Source: Rudaea sp. (GTDB lineage Bacteria; Pseudomonadota; Gammaproteobacteria; Xanthomonadales; Rhodanobacteraceae). Taken from it: DNA of 64,000 bases. The stretch spans positions 124,001 through 188,000 of the forward strand of contig JARLJU010000333.1 in the NCBI GenBank assembly GCA_031291055.1, written 5' to 3'. The notes beneath the pieces are model-generated. The model worked only from the letters and a program-made list of their open reading frames with translations. It ran no database searches and was not told the origin of the DNA. Both the position numbers and the translations under genes were made by a program. Shown piece by piece: positions 51,157 through 59,574 of this stretch (position 1 is its first letter; each line of letters begins with the position of its first letter).

Positions 51157-53451
51157 ATGCTCAAGCTTGCGTCTGTCACGAGTTCTCTGGCCTTGGTACT
51201 CGCCGCCGCCCTGCCCTGCGCGGCAGCCGACGGGGCGAGGGACATGCTTGGCTACACCGCGTCGAGCGCCGCTGCCGAAGTCGCGCTGGAGCAGCGTTTC
51301 GATGCCGCGCTCGACCCAGCGCACCTGCGCGAATGGCTCAGGCAGATGTCGTCGCAACCCAACCATCTGGGTTCGCCGCACGACAAGGCCAATGCCGACT
51401 TCGTGCTGCAGCAGTTCAAGGATTGGGGCTGGGACGCGCACATCGAAACCTTCGACGTGCTCTACGCGACGCCGACCGAACGCGTGCTTGAACTCGTCGC
51501 CCCTACCAGTTTCAAGGCCACGCTCGACGAGCCGGCGATTGCCGAGGATTCGACGTCGAGCGTGCGCGAACACATGCTGCCACCGTTCAATGTCTATTCG
51601 GCCGATGGTGACGTCACCGCCGAACTCGTCTACGTCAACTACGGCGTGCCCGAAGACTACAAGGAACTGGAGCGCCGCGGCATCAGCGTCAAGGGCAAGA
51701 TCGCGATCGCCCGCTACGGGCAATCCTGGCGCGGGATCAAGCCGAAGGTGGCGCAGGAACATGGCGCGATCGGCTGCATCATCTATTCCGACCCGCGCGA
51801 CGACGGCTACTTCCAGGGCGATGCCTATCCGCAGGGACCGTTCCGCAGCGAGCAGGGCGCGCAGCGCGGCTCGGTCGCGGATATTCCGGTCTATTCCGGC
51901 GACCCGCTCACACCCGGTGTCGGCGCCACCAAGGACGCGAAGCGCCTGAAACGCGAAGACGCTCCGGACCTGCTGAAGATTCCGGTGCTGCCGATTTCCT
52001 GGGGCGACGCCCTGCCCTTGCTCAAGGCCATGGCCGGCCCGGTCGCGCCCGAGCACTGGCGCGGCGCGCTGCCGATCACCTATCACCTGGGTCCAGGCCC
52101 GGCGAAGGTACATCTGAAACTTGCGTTCGACTGGAAACTCACGCCCGCCTACGATGTCGTCGCCACCCTGCGCGGCGGCGAGCATCCCGATCAGTGGGTG
52201 CTGCGCGGCAATCATCGCGATGCCTGGGTGTTCGGCGCCTCCGATCCCCTGTCCGGCCAGGTGGCGCTGCTCGAGGAAGCACGCGTCCTCGGCGGCATGA
52301 CCAAGAATGGCTGGAAGCCAAAACGCAGCATTGTATACCTGAGCTGGGACGGCGAGGAACCTGGCCTGCTCGGTTCGACCGAATGGGCCGAGACCCATGC
52401 CGACGAACTGAAGAAGAAAGCCGTGTTGTACGTGAACTCCGACAACAACGGCCGCGGCTTCCTGGAAATGGGTGGCTCGCATTCGCTCGAGCATGTCCTG
52501 GACCAGATCGCCGGCGGCATCACCGATCCGGAAACCGGCGTCAGCGTTCTCCAACGTCGGCGCGCGCGCTTCGCCGTCATCGGCAGCGAGAAGGACGCGA
52601 ATCCTCAGCAGAAGGAAATGGCCAAGGCCGCGCTCGATATGCAGCGCGATTTTCCGATCGAGGCACTGGGTTCGGGTTCCGACTACACGCCATTCCTGCA
52701 GCATCTGGGTATCGCTTCGGTCGACTTCGGCTATGGCGGCGAGGATCGCAGCGGCGACTACCATTCGGTCTACGATTCATTTGATCACTACGTACGCTTC
52801 GGTGATCCGAAGTTCGAATACGGCATCGCGCTGGCCAAGACCGTGGCGCACACCGTGCTGCGCTTTGCCGATGCCGATGTGCTGCCGTTGCGCGCGGGCA
52901 ATTTTGCCGACACCGTGGCGCACTACGACGAGGAACTGCACAAGCTTGACGATAGCGAACGCGAAACCGCGGAGAAGACGAATCGGCTGCTGGCCGACAA
53001 GGCGTACCAGCTTGCTGCCGACCCGACGCAAACCCTGTTGCCGCCGCCGGCGCCGCAAGCCGTTCCCTTCCTGAATTTTGCGCCGCTGGATAATGCCGTG
53101 GCTCGACTCCAGTCCAGCGCTGCGGCTTTCGACCGGGCCTACGCGGCGCAGTTGCAAGCGGACAGGCCGCCCGACCCGGCCGCGGCGCAAAAAATCGATA
53201 CGCTGTTGCAAGGCCTGGAACAGACGCTGACGCAAACCGCAGGTCTGCCCGGCCGCGCCTGGTACGAACACATGATCTATGCACCCGGTCTGTACACCGG
53301 TTACGGCGTGAAGACGCTGCCGGGAGTGCGCGAAGCCATCGAGCAGAAACATTGGGACGTGGCGGAAAAATATGTCGCCCGGGTGTCCACCGCGCTGGAT
53401 GCCTACAGCGCCCGTCTGGATCAGGCGCGCAGCCTGATGCCCGAACGCTGA
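51157..53451 (+). CDS. M28-family zinc metallopeptidase (glutamate carboxypeptidase II-like)
   Basis: 764 residues from the ATG at 51157, with a signal peptide ending LPCAAAD. A PA domain lies in the first part (VKGKIAIARYG, GAIGCIIYSDP). The M28 core has the zinc ligands and catalytic Glu: NHRDAWVFGASDPLSG, LSWDGEEPGLLGSTEW, LYVNSDNN and YHSVYDSFDHY. A C-terminal helical dimerisation domain follows. The layout is that of PSMA/GCPII, which removes C-terminal Glu from peptides. It is divergent from the C25 gene, with 265 nt between. Confidence 0.92.
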   Translation: MLKLASVTSSLALVLAAALPCAAADGARDMLGYTASSAAAEVALEQRFDAALDPAHLREWLRQMSSQPNHLGSPHDKANADFVLQQFKDWGWDAHIETFDVLYATPTERVLELVAPTSFKATLDEPAIAEDSTSSVREHMLPPFNVYSADGDVTAELVYVNYGVPEDYKELERRGISVKGKIAIARYGQSWRGIKPKVAQEHGAIGCIIYSDPRDDGYFQGDAYPQGPFRSEQGAQRGSVADIPVYSGDPLTPGVGATKDAKRLKREDAPDLLKIPVLPISWGDALPLLKAMAGPVAPEHWRGALPITYHLGPGPAKVHLKLAFDWKLTPAYDVVATLRGGEHPDQWVLRGNHRDAWVFGASDPLSGQVALLEEARVLGGMTKNGWKPKRSIVYLSWDGEEPGLLGSTEWAETHADELKKKAVLYVNSDNNGRGFLEMGGSHSLEHVLDQIAGGITDPETGVSVLQRRRARFAVIGSEKDANPQQKEMAKAALDMQRDFPIEALGSGSDYTPFLQHLGIASVDFGYGGEDRSGDYHSVYDSFDHYVRFGDPKFEYGIALAKTVAHTVLRFADADVLPLRAGNFADTVAHYDEELHKLDDSERETAEKTNRLLADKAYQLAADPTQTLLPPPAPQAVPFLNFAPLDNAVARLQSSAAAFDRAYAAQLQADRPPDPAAAQKIDTLLQGLEQTLTQTAGLPGRAWYEHMIYAPGLYTGYGVKTLPGVREAIEQKHWDVAEKYVARVSTALDAYSARLDQARSLMPER

Positions 53452-53470
53452 GTCGAATCAGCGCCGCCCT

Positions 53471-54496
53471 TCAACGCAAGCGGCGCAATTCCGCTTCGAC
53501 CAGCAGGCGCGCCAGCGCACGGACATCGGTCAGAGGAGCGAATCCCAGTCGCGCGCGCGCCTTGGCGGCATCGCCAGTCAGCGCGGCCGCATCGAGGGGA
53601 CGGAACAAGTCCGCCTGGACGGTGACCAGCACGCGTCCATCGCGGCGACCGACCGCATGTTCACCGGCGCCGTGGCCGCGCCAGTCGAGTTCGATGCCGG
53701 CGGCGGCGAACGCGAAATCCACAAAATCACGGATCGACGTGGCGACGCCAGTCGCCAGCACGTAGTCGTCCGGCTGCGCCTGTTCGGCCATCGCCAGCAT
53801 GGTCGCGGTGTATTCTGGCGCGTAGCCGAAGTCGCGCCGCGCCTGCAGGTTGCCAAGCTTCAACGGTTCTGCCGCGGCGTTGCTCAGCCGCGCAGCGGCC
53901 GCTGCAATCTTGCGCGTGACGAAATCCGCGTCGCGCAACGGCGATTCATGGTTGAACAGGATCGCGCAACCGGCATGCAAGCCGAAGCCCGCGCGGTAGC
54001 TTTGCGTCATCGCGTGCGCAAACTGCTTGGCGACCGCATACGGATTGCGCGGAGCCAACGGCGTGACCTCGTTCTGAGGACTGGTCTGCGGGTCGCCAAA
54101 CAACTCGGCGGTCGAGGCGAGCACGAAACGCGTGTGCGCCGATTCCCGGCGCACCGCATCGAGCAGATGCAAGGCCGCAAAACCATTCACCTGCGCGGTT
54201 GCGAGCGGATCGCGGAACGATGCCGCAACCCGCGTCTGCGCGGCGAGGTGAAAAAGTGCAAAAGGCTGCACCGCACCCAGCAGCGCGCAGCAGGCAGCGC
54301 CATCGGTGATATCCAGTTCGACCAGTCGCAATTGTGGATGTTCGAGGACGCCCAGCTCGCGCAGCCGCCACAGTGACTCCGCGCCCGAACCGGGGCGACG
54401 CGTGCCGACAACCGAAACCCCGCGCGACAGGGCCTGCATGGCGAGATAGGCACCGTCCTGCCCACTCGCGCCGGTGATCACTATGGTGCGGCTCAT
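53471..54496 (-). CDS. gmd: GDP-mannose 4,6-dehydratase
   Basis: 341 residues from the ATG at 54496, which overlaps the upstream glycosyltransferase stop (ATGA). It is an extended SDR with the NADP motif GASGQDGAYLA, FHLAAQTRVAASF, STAELFG holding the catalytic Ser/Thr region, and YAVAKQFAH with Tyr and Lys. FNHESPLRDADFVTRKI is the GDP-mannose-binding stretch typical of Gmd. It makes GDP-4-keto-6-deoxymannose, precursor of GDP-rhamnose, fucose or perosamine. No reductase or aminotransferase lies beside it, so the final sugar is not known. Confidence 0.87.
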   Translation of the reverse strand: MSRTIVITGASGQDGAYLAMQALSRGVSVVGTRRPGSGAESLWRLRELGVLEHPQLRLVELDITDGAACCALLGAVQPFALFHLAAQTRVAASFRDPLATAQVNGFAALHLLDAVRRESAHTRFVLASTAELFGDPQTSPQNEVTPLAPRNPYAVAKQFAHAMTQSYRAGFGLHAGCAILFNHESPLRDADFVTRKIAAAAARLSNAAAEPLKLGNLQARRDFGYAPEYTATMLAMAEQAQPDDYVLATGVATSIRDFVDFAFAAAGIELDWRGHGAGEHAVGRRDGRVLVTVQADLFRPLDAAALTGDAAKARARLGFAPLTDVRALARLLVEAELRRLR

Positions 54497-56196
54497 CGCA
54501 CGCCTTCGACGTCGGCGAACCTTGCGTGGTCGCGCCAGCAAGCCGGATACAGAACGTTGCAATAGTCGGCCAGTTGCACCGACGCGGCGGGATCGGCGCC
54601 TTCCATGGACATGCTTCGGCGCAATACCTGGAATTGCGCGTCCGCGCCGGAATCCAGGACCGGCACATCCATGCACGCCGCGGCGACCTGTAGACCCCGG
54701 TTGTCGGCCTGTGCGGAAAAGACATGAACCAGTTCGATGGCGAACTTCAGCAACCAGCCGCCGATGCAGCGTTCGGCGTCGGTCATCAACGCGTATTCCC
54801 GCTCGGCGTGGAAACCCGCATCCTGATAACGCCACAGACGCAGGTGGCCAGCGTCGTCGCTGAGGACAAAGCATTCATACAGCGCGCGCAGGACGCAGAC
54901 CAGCGTGGCGACGGCTGCAGGCTCGTCGCGTCCGACCACAAGCAGCACGCGCGGTCGCGGCGGCAGCGCGGTGTAGACGCCGTCGCGATCGGCGTAGATC
55001 CTGCGCACGCGATAATCGAGCACGCGCCGTTCAAAGCTGAAAAGGGTCGCGCCGACCCTGGCTTCGTAGTCGGGATAGCGTGAACGCAGCACCTGCATGC
55101 CCTGCGCGCCGAGCGTTGCCCGTCTCTCCGCGCCAAAGCTGGCGCTGCGTTCGTGGTGCACGAAGACATTCCCGGCAATGACATGACGGTAGCCGACGCG
55201 CTCTGCACGCTGGCACAGATCATTCTCCTCGCCGTAGCCGGACGGGAACGCCTCGGCGTCGAGCACGCCGACGCGATCGAGCAGGGCACGCTTGACGAAC
55301 ATGCAAAAGCCATTGCCGGTCGGCAGCTCGGGCAGGCAGCCGCCGATATTTTGCAGCAGTGCCCGCTGCGTCATGGGCAGGCTCCAGCGCGAGGGGACCG
55401 CACAGGCCTGTTCCAGTTCCGGGACGCTGAAGGCGCCGGCATTGTCCGACACTGCGGTCACCGTGCCGATGCGCTCGTCCGCATAGGCTACCTGGCGCAA
55501 CCCCTGCAGCCAGCGCGGACCGACTTGCGTGTCGCTGTTGAGCAGGACCACGTCCGCATCACCGGCAAGCTCGATGCCCAGATTCGTGCTGCGCGTGTAG
55601 CCCAGATTGTCCGCGTTGCGCCGTACGAGAATATGCGGGCGGTCCGCATATGCAGCCAGCAGCGTGGCGATCTGCGCGTCGCCGCTGGCATCGTCGATCA
55701 GGATCAGGCGCACGTCGCCACTCGTCCAGCGCAGCAATGCAGTGATGCAGCATTGTACCCAATGCGGTGAATTGTAAATCGGCACGACGATCGCCGTTGC
55801 GGGAGCATGCGTCCAGCGCGGCGGCAGCGCGGCGGCCAGAGGCCGCATCGCGCGCGCGTCGCCTTGCCACTGATCCATTCCTGCCGGCGCGGCACGGCCG
55901 TGCAGCACATGCCAGCGTGATCCGATCACGCCGCCGCCGGCCGCACGCAACGAAAAAACGATCTCGTCGCGACCGCTGGGGGAAAAGGCGAACTCGCGTT
56001 CGCATAACGGTATCGACGGATCTGGCACGATGCGCTCGAAGATCACGTCATCGATGCACAACTCCACTTCACCGCAATGGGATCTCGCGACGTCGTTTCG
56101 CCACACGAGCCGGCGGCCATTCCAGGCAGCCCACAGGCCGGGCGCGGCAAGCGCAGACGCGTCACGCGCCGGTGCCGGCTCGCCGGTTTGCGCCAT
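54493..56196 (-). CDS. GT2-family glycosyltransferase
   Basis: 567 residues from the ATG at 56196. A lead of about 130 residues precedes the GT2 domain: AIVVPIYNSPHWVQCCITALL, LILIDDASGD, and VVLLNSDTQVGPRWLQGLR with the DxD-like Asp pair. GNGFCMFVKRALLDRVGVLD and YGEENDLCQRAERVGYRHV follow, as in rhamnosyltransferases of O-antigen synthesis. A C-terminal domain of about 180 residues, without a motif I recognise, ends the protein. It lies between the ABC ATPase and gmd in one operon and should act on the exported polysaccharide. Confidence 0.87.
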   Translation of the reverse strand: MAQTGEPAPARDASALAAPGLWAAWNGRRLVWRNDVARSHCGEVELCIDDVIFERIVPDPSIPLCEREFAFSPSGRDEIVFSLRAAGGGVIGSRWHVLHGRAAPAGMDQWQGDARAMRPLAAALPPRWTHAPATAIVVPIYNSPHWVQCCITALLRWTSGDVRLILIDDASGDAQIATLLAAYADRPHILVRRNADNLGYTRSTNLGIELAGDADVVLLNSDTQVGPRWLQGLRQVAYADERIGTVTAVSDNAGAFSVPELEQACAVPSRWSLPMTQRALLQNIGGCLPELPTGNGFCMFVKRALLDRVGVLDAEAFPSGYGEENDLCQRAERVGYRHVIAGNVFVHHERSASFGAERRATLGAQGMQVLRSRYPDYEARVGATLFSFERRVLDYRVRRIYADRDGVYTALPPRPRVLLVVGRDEPAAVATLVCVLRALYECFVLSDDAGHLRLWRYQDAGFHAEREYALMTDAERCIGGWLLKFAIELVHVFSAQADNRGLQVAAACMDVPVLDSGADAQFQVLRRSMSMEGADPAASVQLADYCNVLYPACWRDHARFADVEGVR

Positions 56197-56201
56197 CGGC
56201 G

Positions 56202-56924
56202 TCACCCCGCGGCCGCCACCGGCGGCGCGACGCAGGCGGCGTGCGCATCGGCGTGGTAGGCGCGCAGCACCTCGTCGACACCGCCCTGCATCACACTGCG
56301 TCCGTGCTCGATCCACAGGGCGCGATCGCAGATCTGGCGGATTTGCGCGTCGCCGTGCGATACGAAGACCACGGTGGTGCCGCCGTGGATGCGTTCGCGC
56401 AGGGCGGCGCCGGATTTTTCCTGGAATTCGGCGTCGCCGACGGCAAGCACCTCGTCGATCAGCAGCACGTCCGGTTCGACCTGCAGCGCGACGGAAAAGC
56501 CCAGGCGCGAGGTCATGCCGGTGGAGTAGCTGGAAATCGGCTGTTCGAAGAAATCGCCGAGTTCGGAGAATTCGAGGATCGCCGGCAGGCGCCGCACGAT
56601 GTCGCGGTAGCGCAGGCCGAGCATGAGCCCGGAAAGAATCGCATTGTCGCGGCCGGAAAGATGCGGCATGAAACCCAGCGCCAGCGACAGCAGCTGGCAG
56701 GATACCGGCGCGCGCTTCATCCTGCCGCGATCGGGTGTGATGATTCCCGCGATCGTGCGCAAAAGTGTACTTTTGCCGGCGCCGTTGCGGCCGATGACGC
56801 CCAGGCGCTCGCCGCGCGACAGGCTCAGGCTGACATCCTCCAGGGCCCAGTAGCGCGGATTGCCGACCCGCAGCTGCGCATTGAATGCGACGCCGACGTT
56901 TTCCATGGTGACGATCGTGTCCAT
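56202..56924 (-). CDS. Polysaccharide ABC exporter ATPase (Wzt/KpsT-like)
   Basis: 240 residues from the ATG at 56924, which overlaps the permease stop. Motifs are Walker A GRNGAGKSTLLRTI, the signature YSTGMTSRLGFSVAL, Walker B PDVLLIDEVLAVGD with H-loop VSHGD. The divergent signature and the Q-loop are those of O-antigen/capsule exporters. It lacks the C-terminal glycan-binding domain of longer Wzt proteins, so it is of the shorter KpsT/RfbE type. Codons in Walker A (aaa agt aca ctt ttg) are AT-rich and form a palindrome. Confidence 0.9.
   Translation of the reverse strand: MDTIVTMENVGVAFNAQLRVGNPRYWALEDVSLSLSRGERLGVIGRNGAGKSTLLRTIAGIITPDRGRMKRAPVSCQLLSLALGFMPHLSGRDNAILSGLMLGLRYRDIVRRLPAILEFSELGDFFEQPISSYSTGMTSRLGFSVALQVEPDVLLIDEVLAVGDAEFQEKSGAALRERIHGGTTVVFVSHGDAQIRQICDRALWIEHGRSVMQGGVDEVLRAYHADAHAACVAPPVAAAG
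56759..56776. repeat. Perfect 8-bp-arm palindrome inside the Wzt-like ATPase gene
   Basis: GCAAAAGT and ACTTTTGC flank a central GT. It covers the Walker A codons for KSTLL, which here use aaa agt aca ctt ttg instead of the GC-rich synonyms common in the surrounding genes. Confidence 0.45.
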
Positions 56925-57685
56925 CAACCGGTCAGCTTCACGTAACGCGGCGTCAGGCGCGTGATCAGGAACGAGCCGAGCGCATACAGCACGAAGGAAA
57001 TCAGTGCGACGCGGCCGAGCGCGGCCCAGTCCGGCCAGCGTGCATACATGAGGATGCCGCGTCCGGCGTCGATGAGCGTGGCAATCGGATTGAGCGCGAA
57101 CCAGCGCCGCATCGGTTCCGGCACTGCATCGAGTGCGAACACGACGCCGGACAGGAACATAACCACGGTGAGAAACTGCTCGATCACGAAGCGCAGGTCC
57201 GGCACCAGCGGTACGAGCGCGGCAACCACGTAGGCCGCGCCGGCAGCAAACACGAGTTCCACCAGCAGGACCGGGATCAGCGCGACATAGCTCAGATTCG
57301 GCGGATAGCCGCTGCACCACAGGATCACCAGCAACAGTGCCAGGATGAAAATGAATTTCACCGTGTCGGCAAGAATCTGCACGCTCGGAAACACCTGCGC
57401 GGGCAGTTTGACCTGGCGCACGAGATTGAGCTGCGTCCAGATCGAATAGCTGCCATGGCTGACGCAGGACTTGAACCATTGCCACAGCGCGAGCCCGACC
57501 AGCAGGAACGGCACGTAGTCGGGCTGATTGTTCCTCAGCACCACCGAGAACACCAGATAGAAGGTGCCCATCATCATCGCCGGCTCAAGCACCCACCAGA
57601 TGAGTCCCAGATACGAGCGTGCGCGCTCGGCGCGCAGTTCGGCGTAGGTCGAAAACAGGATCAGTTCAAGATAGTGCAGGCGCAT
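56924..57685 (-). CDS. Polysaccharide ABC exporter permease (Wzm/KpsM-like)
   Basis: A 253-residue permease with about six membrane helices and the family pattern RYLGLIWWVLEPAMMMGTFY-like start (SYLGLIWWVLEPAMMMGTFY). Other features are LVRQVKLPAQVFP, SGVVFALDAVPEPMRRWFALNPIA read in two parts, and a C-terminal LTPRYVKLTG. It should form the inner-membrane channel with the ATPase, whose start overlaps its stop. The gene order permease-ATPase-GT2-gmd points to export of a surface polysaccharide. Confidence 0.9.
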   Translation of the reverse strand: MRLHYLELILFSTYAELRAERARSYLGLIWWVLEPAMMMGTFYLVFSVVLRNNQPDYVPFLLVGLALWQWFKSCVSHGSYSIWTQLNLVRQVKLPAQVFPSVQILADTVKFIFILALLLVILWCSGYPPNLSYVALIPVLLVELVFAAGAAYVVAALVPLVPDLRFVIEQFLTVVMFLSGVVFALDAVPEPMRRWFALNPIATLIDAGRGILMYARWPDWAALGRVALISFVLYALGSFLITRLTPRYVKLTG

Positions 57686-57740
57686 GTTCTGGCTCGCGCG
57701 TCATTGCCGGATACACCGAAGTGCGCATCTGCGGCGTGCA

Positions 57741-58181
57741 TCAGTTCGTCGCGGGTTTCGCCGGCGGGGCGGCGGACTTGTCCGCAGCGTGCCGTTTGGC
57801 CGGCGCATGGAACACGGGGGTGAATTTCTCGCGCGCGCCCTGGTTCGTGATCGACTCGACGTAGTACCAGTAGTCCTTGCACGGATCGATGGCGTCGTCG
57901 ACGTATTTGTACTGGTGCGTCTCGGCCGTGGTGCCGTTGCCGAGGATCGGCTGTTTGGTCAGTTTCGCGAACGGGCCTTGTTCCGATGTACCGCGATAGA
58001 CGTCGTAGCCGAAATTCTCGTCCTCGCTCGCCGTCGTCCAGTGCGCGGTGTTGCTCACGCGCTGCTCCGCCGGCAGCCTGGCCTGACTGCCGCAGGCGCC
58101 TTCCGCCGGCGAGTCCACGGCCCAGCCCTGCGTGCCGAGGAGAACGAACGACGCGAGGAAACAGGCAACGCGGTGCGACAT
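57741..58181 (-). CDS. Secreted fibronectin type III-like protein
   Basis: 146 residues from the ATG at 58181, the start of a signal peptide (MSHRVACFLASFVLLGTQGWAVD). The mature part is one fibronectin III-like domain: HWTTASEDENFGYDVYRGTS, then YWYYVESITNQGAREKFTPV. A Lys/Ala/Pro-rich tail follows. Such domains are found in secreted or surface proteins that bind glycans or other proteins. It ends 55 nt before the start of the Wzm-like gene and may be the first gene of that operon. Confidence 0.75.
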   Translation of the reverse strand: MSHRVACFLASFVLLGTQGWAVDSPAEGACGSQARLPAEQRVSNTAHWTTASEDENFGYDVYRGTSEQGPFAKLTKQPILGNGTTAETHQYKYVDDAIDPCKDYWYYVESITNQGAREKFTPVFHAPAKRHAADKSAAPPAKPATN

Positions 58182-58311
58182 GGACAACTCCGGAACAAAG
58201 GGGAAGAAAACAGCTGCGCGACGGCGCAGGCGCACGATAGCCGCAGTGCGCGGACGACGCAATCGGCGCGCCCGATTGACATTCCTGCGCCGGCTTGTCT
58301 GAAATGCACCC

Positions 58312-59574
58312 ATGCGCGTACTCGTCCTGCTTTGCCTGCTGCTCCCGCCCCTGCTTGCACCGGCGCAAACCGTCGCGGCGGATGCCGACTGGCGCGTGCG
58401 CGTCACGCCGTTCGATGAAGTGTTCCCTGCGCTGGAGCTCTCACAGGCGCGGCGCCACGCCACCGCCGCGCCCACCGATCATGTCCTCGGCGACGGTACC
58501 GGCCTGATCGCCGTGCGTGTGCACGCGCGCCGTGCCGGCGAGCGCGTACGCGTGCACGTGGACGCGCCCGGCCTCGGCGCACCGGTGCGTTTCGAAGCGA
58601 CGCTGGCACTGGCCGACATCGACTACGAGCTGCACCCGGCCCTGGACTGGGACGTGGCACGCCTGCAGGCGCTGCCCACGCCGCTGGCCACCCGGCTGCA
58701 GATTACCCTGGAACGCGATGATGCCGTCGCCGGCACGCGCGAGGTTGCGGTCAGTCTGCGGCCACTGGATGAGGCCTTGTACTTCGTGCGCGACGGCGGC
58801 GACAGCGTCGATCTTTCCTGGATTTTCGCCGCCTATGTCGATGAGCGCGGCGCGGTAGTCGACAACATCCTGGACGCGGCGGAGAAAAGCGCCATTGTGG
58901 ACAAGTTCGACGGTTATGCGAGCGCCGACCCGGACCGCGTCTATCGCCAGGTCTGGGCCGTCTGGCAGGCACTGACCGAACACGGCATCCGCTATTCGAG
59001 CGCGGACCCGGCAATCGGCCGCGGCCCACGCGTATTCAGCCAGCGCGTGCGCTTCATCGCACAGACGTGGTCCGACCGCTCGGCCAACTGCGTCGACGGC
59101 AGCGTATTGATCGCCTCGGTTTTGCAGCGCATCGGCCTGCGCAGCTTTCTGGTGCTGGTTCCGGGCCACGCCTTTGTCGGCTTCTATACCGATGCCGATG
59201 CCCAGCGCGCCGCGTATCTGGAAACGACCCTGCTTGGCGCAACGGTCGCCGCACCACCAAAGTCCCCAAGCTTTGCAACGGACGTGGAACCGACACGCGC
59301 CAACCGCTCGAGTCTGGCCGGATTCGCCGCCGCACTGGCCGCTGGCCGCGCCCATCGCACCCGCATCGCAAGCAAACTCGACGGCCGCCACCGGCCCGAC
59401 TACGCGGTCATCGACATCAGTGCCGCGCGCGCGTTCGGCATCCATTCGATCGAAGCGGAAAGAGCGACCAATGACGGTGCGCAGTCGCCGTCCCGTCGGG
59501 CTGATCAGAACCGCAGCATGAACGCCGCGCCACCGAGCGTCGTCGAGCGCGACACGTCCAGGGTGCCGCGATAG
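58312..59574 (+). CDS. Secreted transglutaminase-like protein
   Basis: A 420-residue protein with a signal peptide (MRVLVLLCLLLPPLLAPAQT). The middle carries a transglutaminase-like catalytic pattern. Cys is in RSANCVDGSVLIASVL, and His in VLVPGHAFVGFYTD, with Asp in the following strand. Bacterial members are mostly cysteine proteases or cross-linking enzymes. Its last 70 nt overlap the 3' end of the histidine kinase gene on the other strand. The function is not known. Confidence 0.75.
   Translation: MRVLVLLCLLLPPLLAPAQTVAADADWRVRVTPFDEVFPALELSQARRHATAAPTDHVLGDGTGLIAVRVHARRAGERVRVHVDAPGLGAPVRFEATLALADIDYELHPALDWDVARLQALPTPLATRLQITLERDDAVAGTREVAVSLRPLDEALYFVRDGGDSVDLSWIFAAYVDERGAVVDNILDAAEKSAIVDKFDGYASADPDRVYRQVWAVWQALTEHGIRYSSADPAIGRGPRVFSQRVRFIAQTWSDRSANCVDGSVLIASVLQRIGLRSFLVLVPGHAFVGFYTDADAQRAAYLETTLLGATVAAPPKSPSFATDVEPTRANRSSLAGFAAALAAGRAHRTRIASKLDGRHRPDYAVIDISAARAFGIHSIEAERATNDGAQSPSRRADQNRSMNAAPPSVVERDTSRVPR

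Noticed and set aside
51136..52764. A 542-codon frame on the minus strand opposite the M28 peptidase
   Set aside because: The plus strand has the zinc ligands and PA domain; the opposite frame has no motif and an unlikely residue mix.
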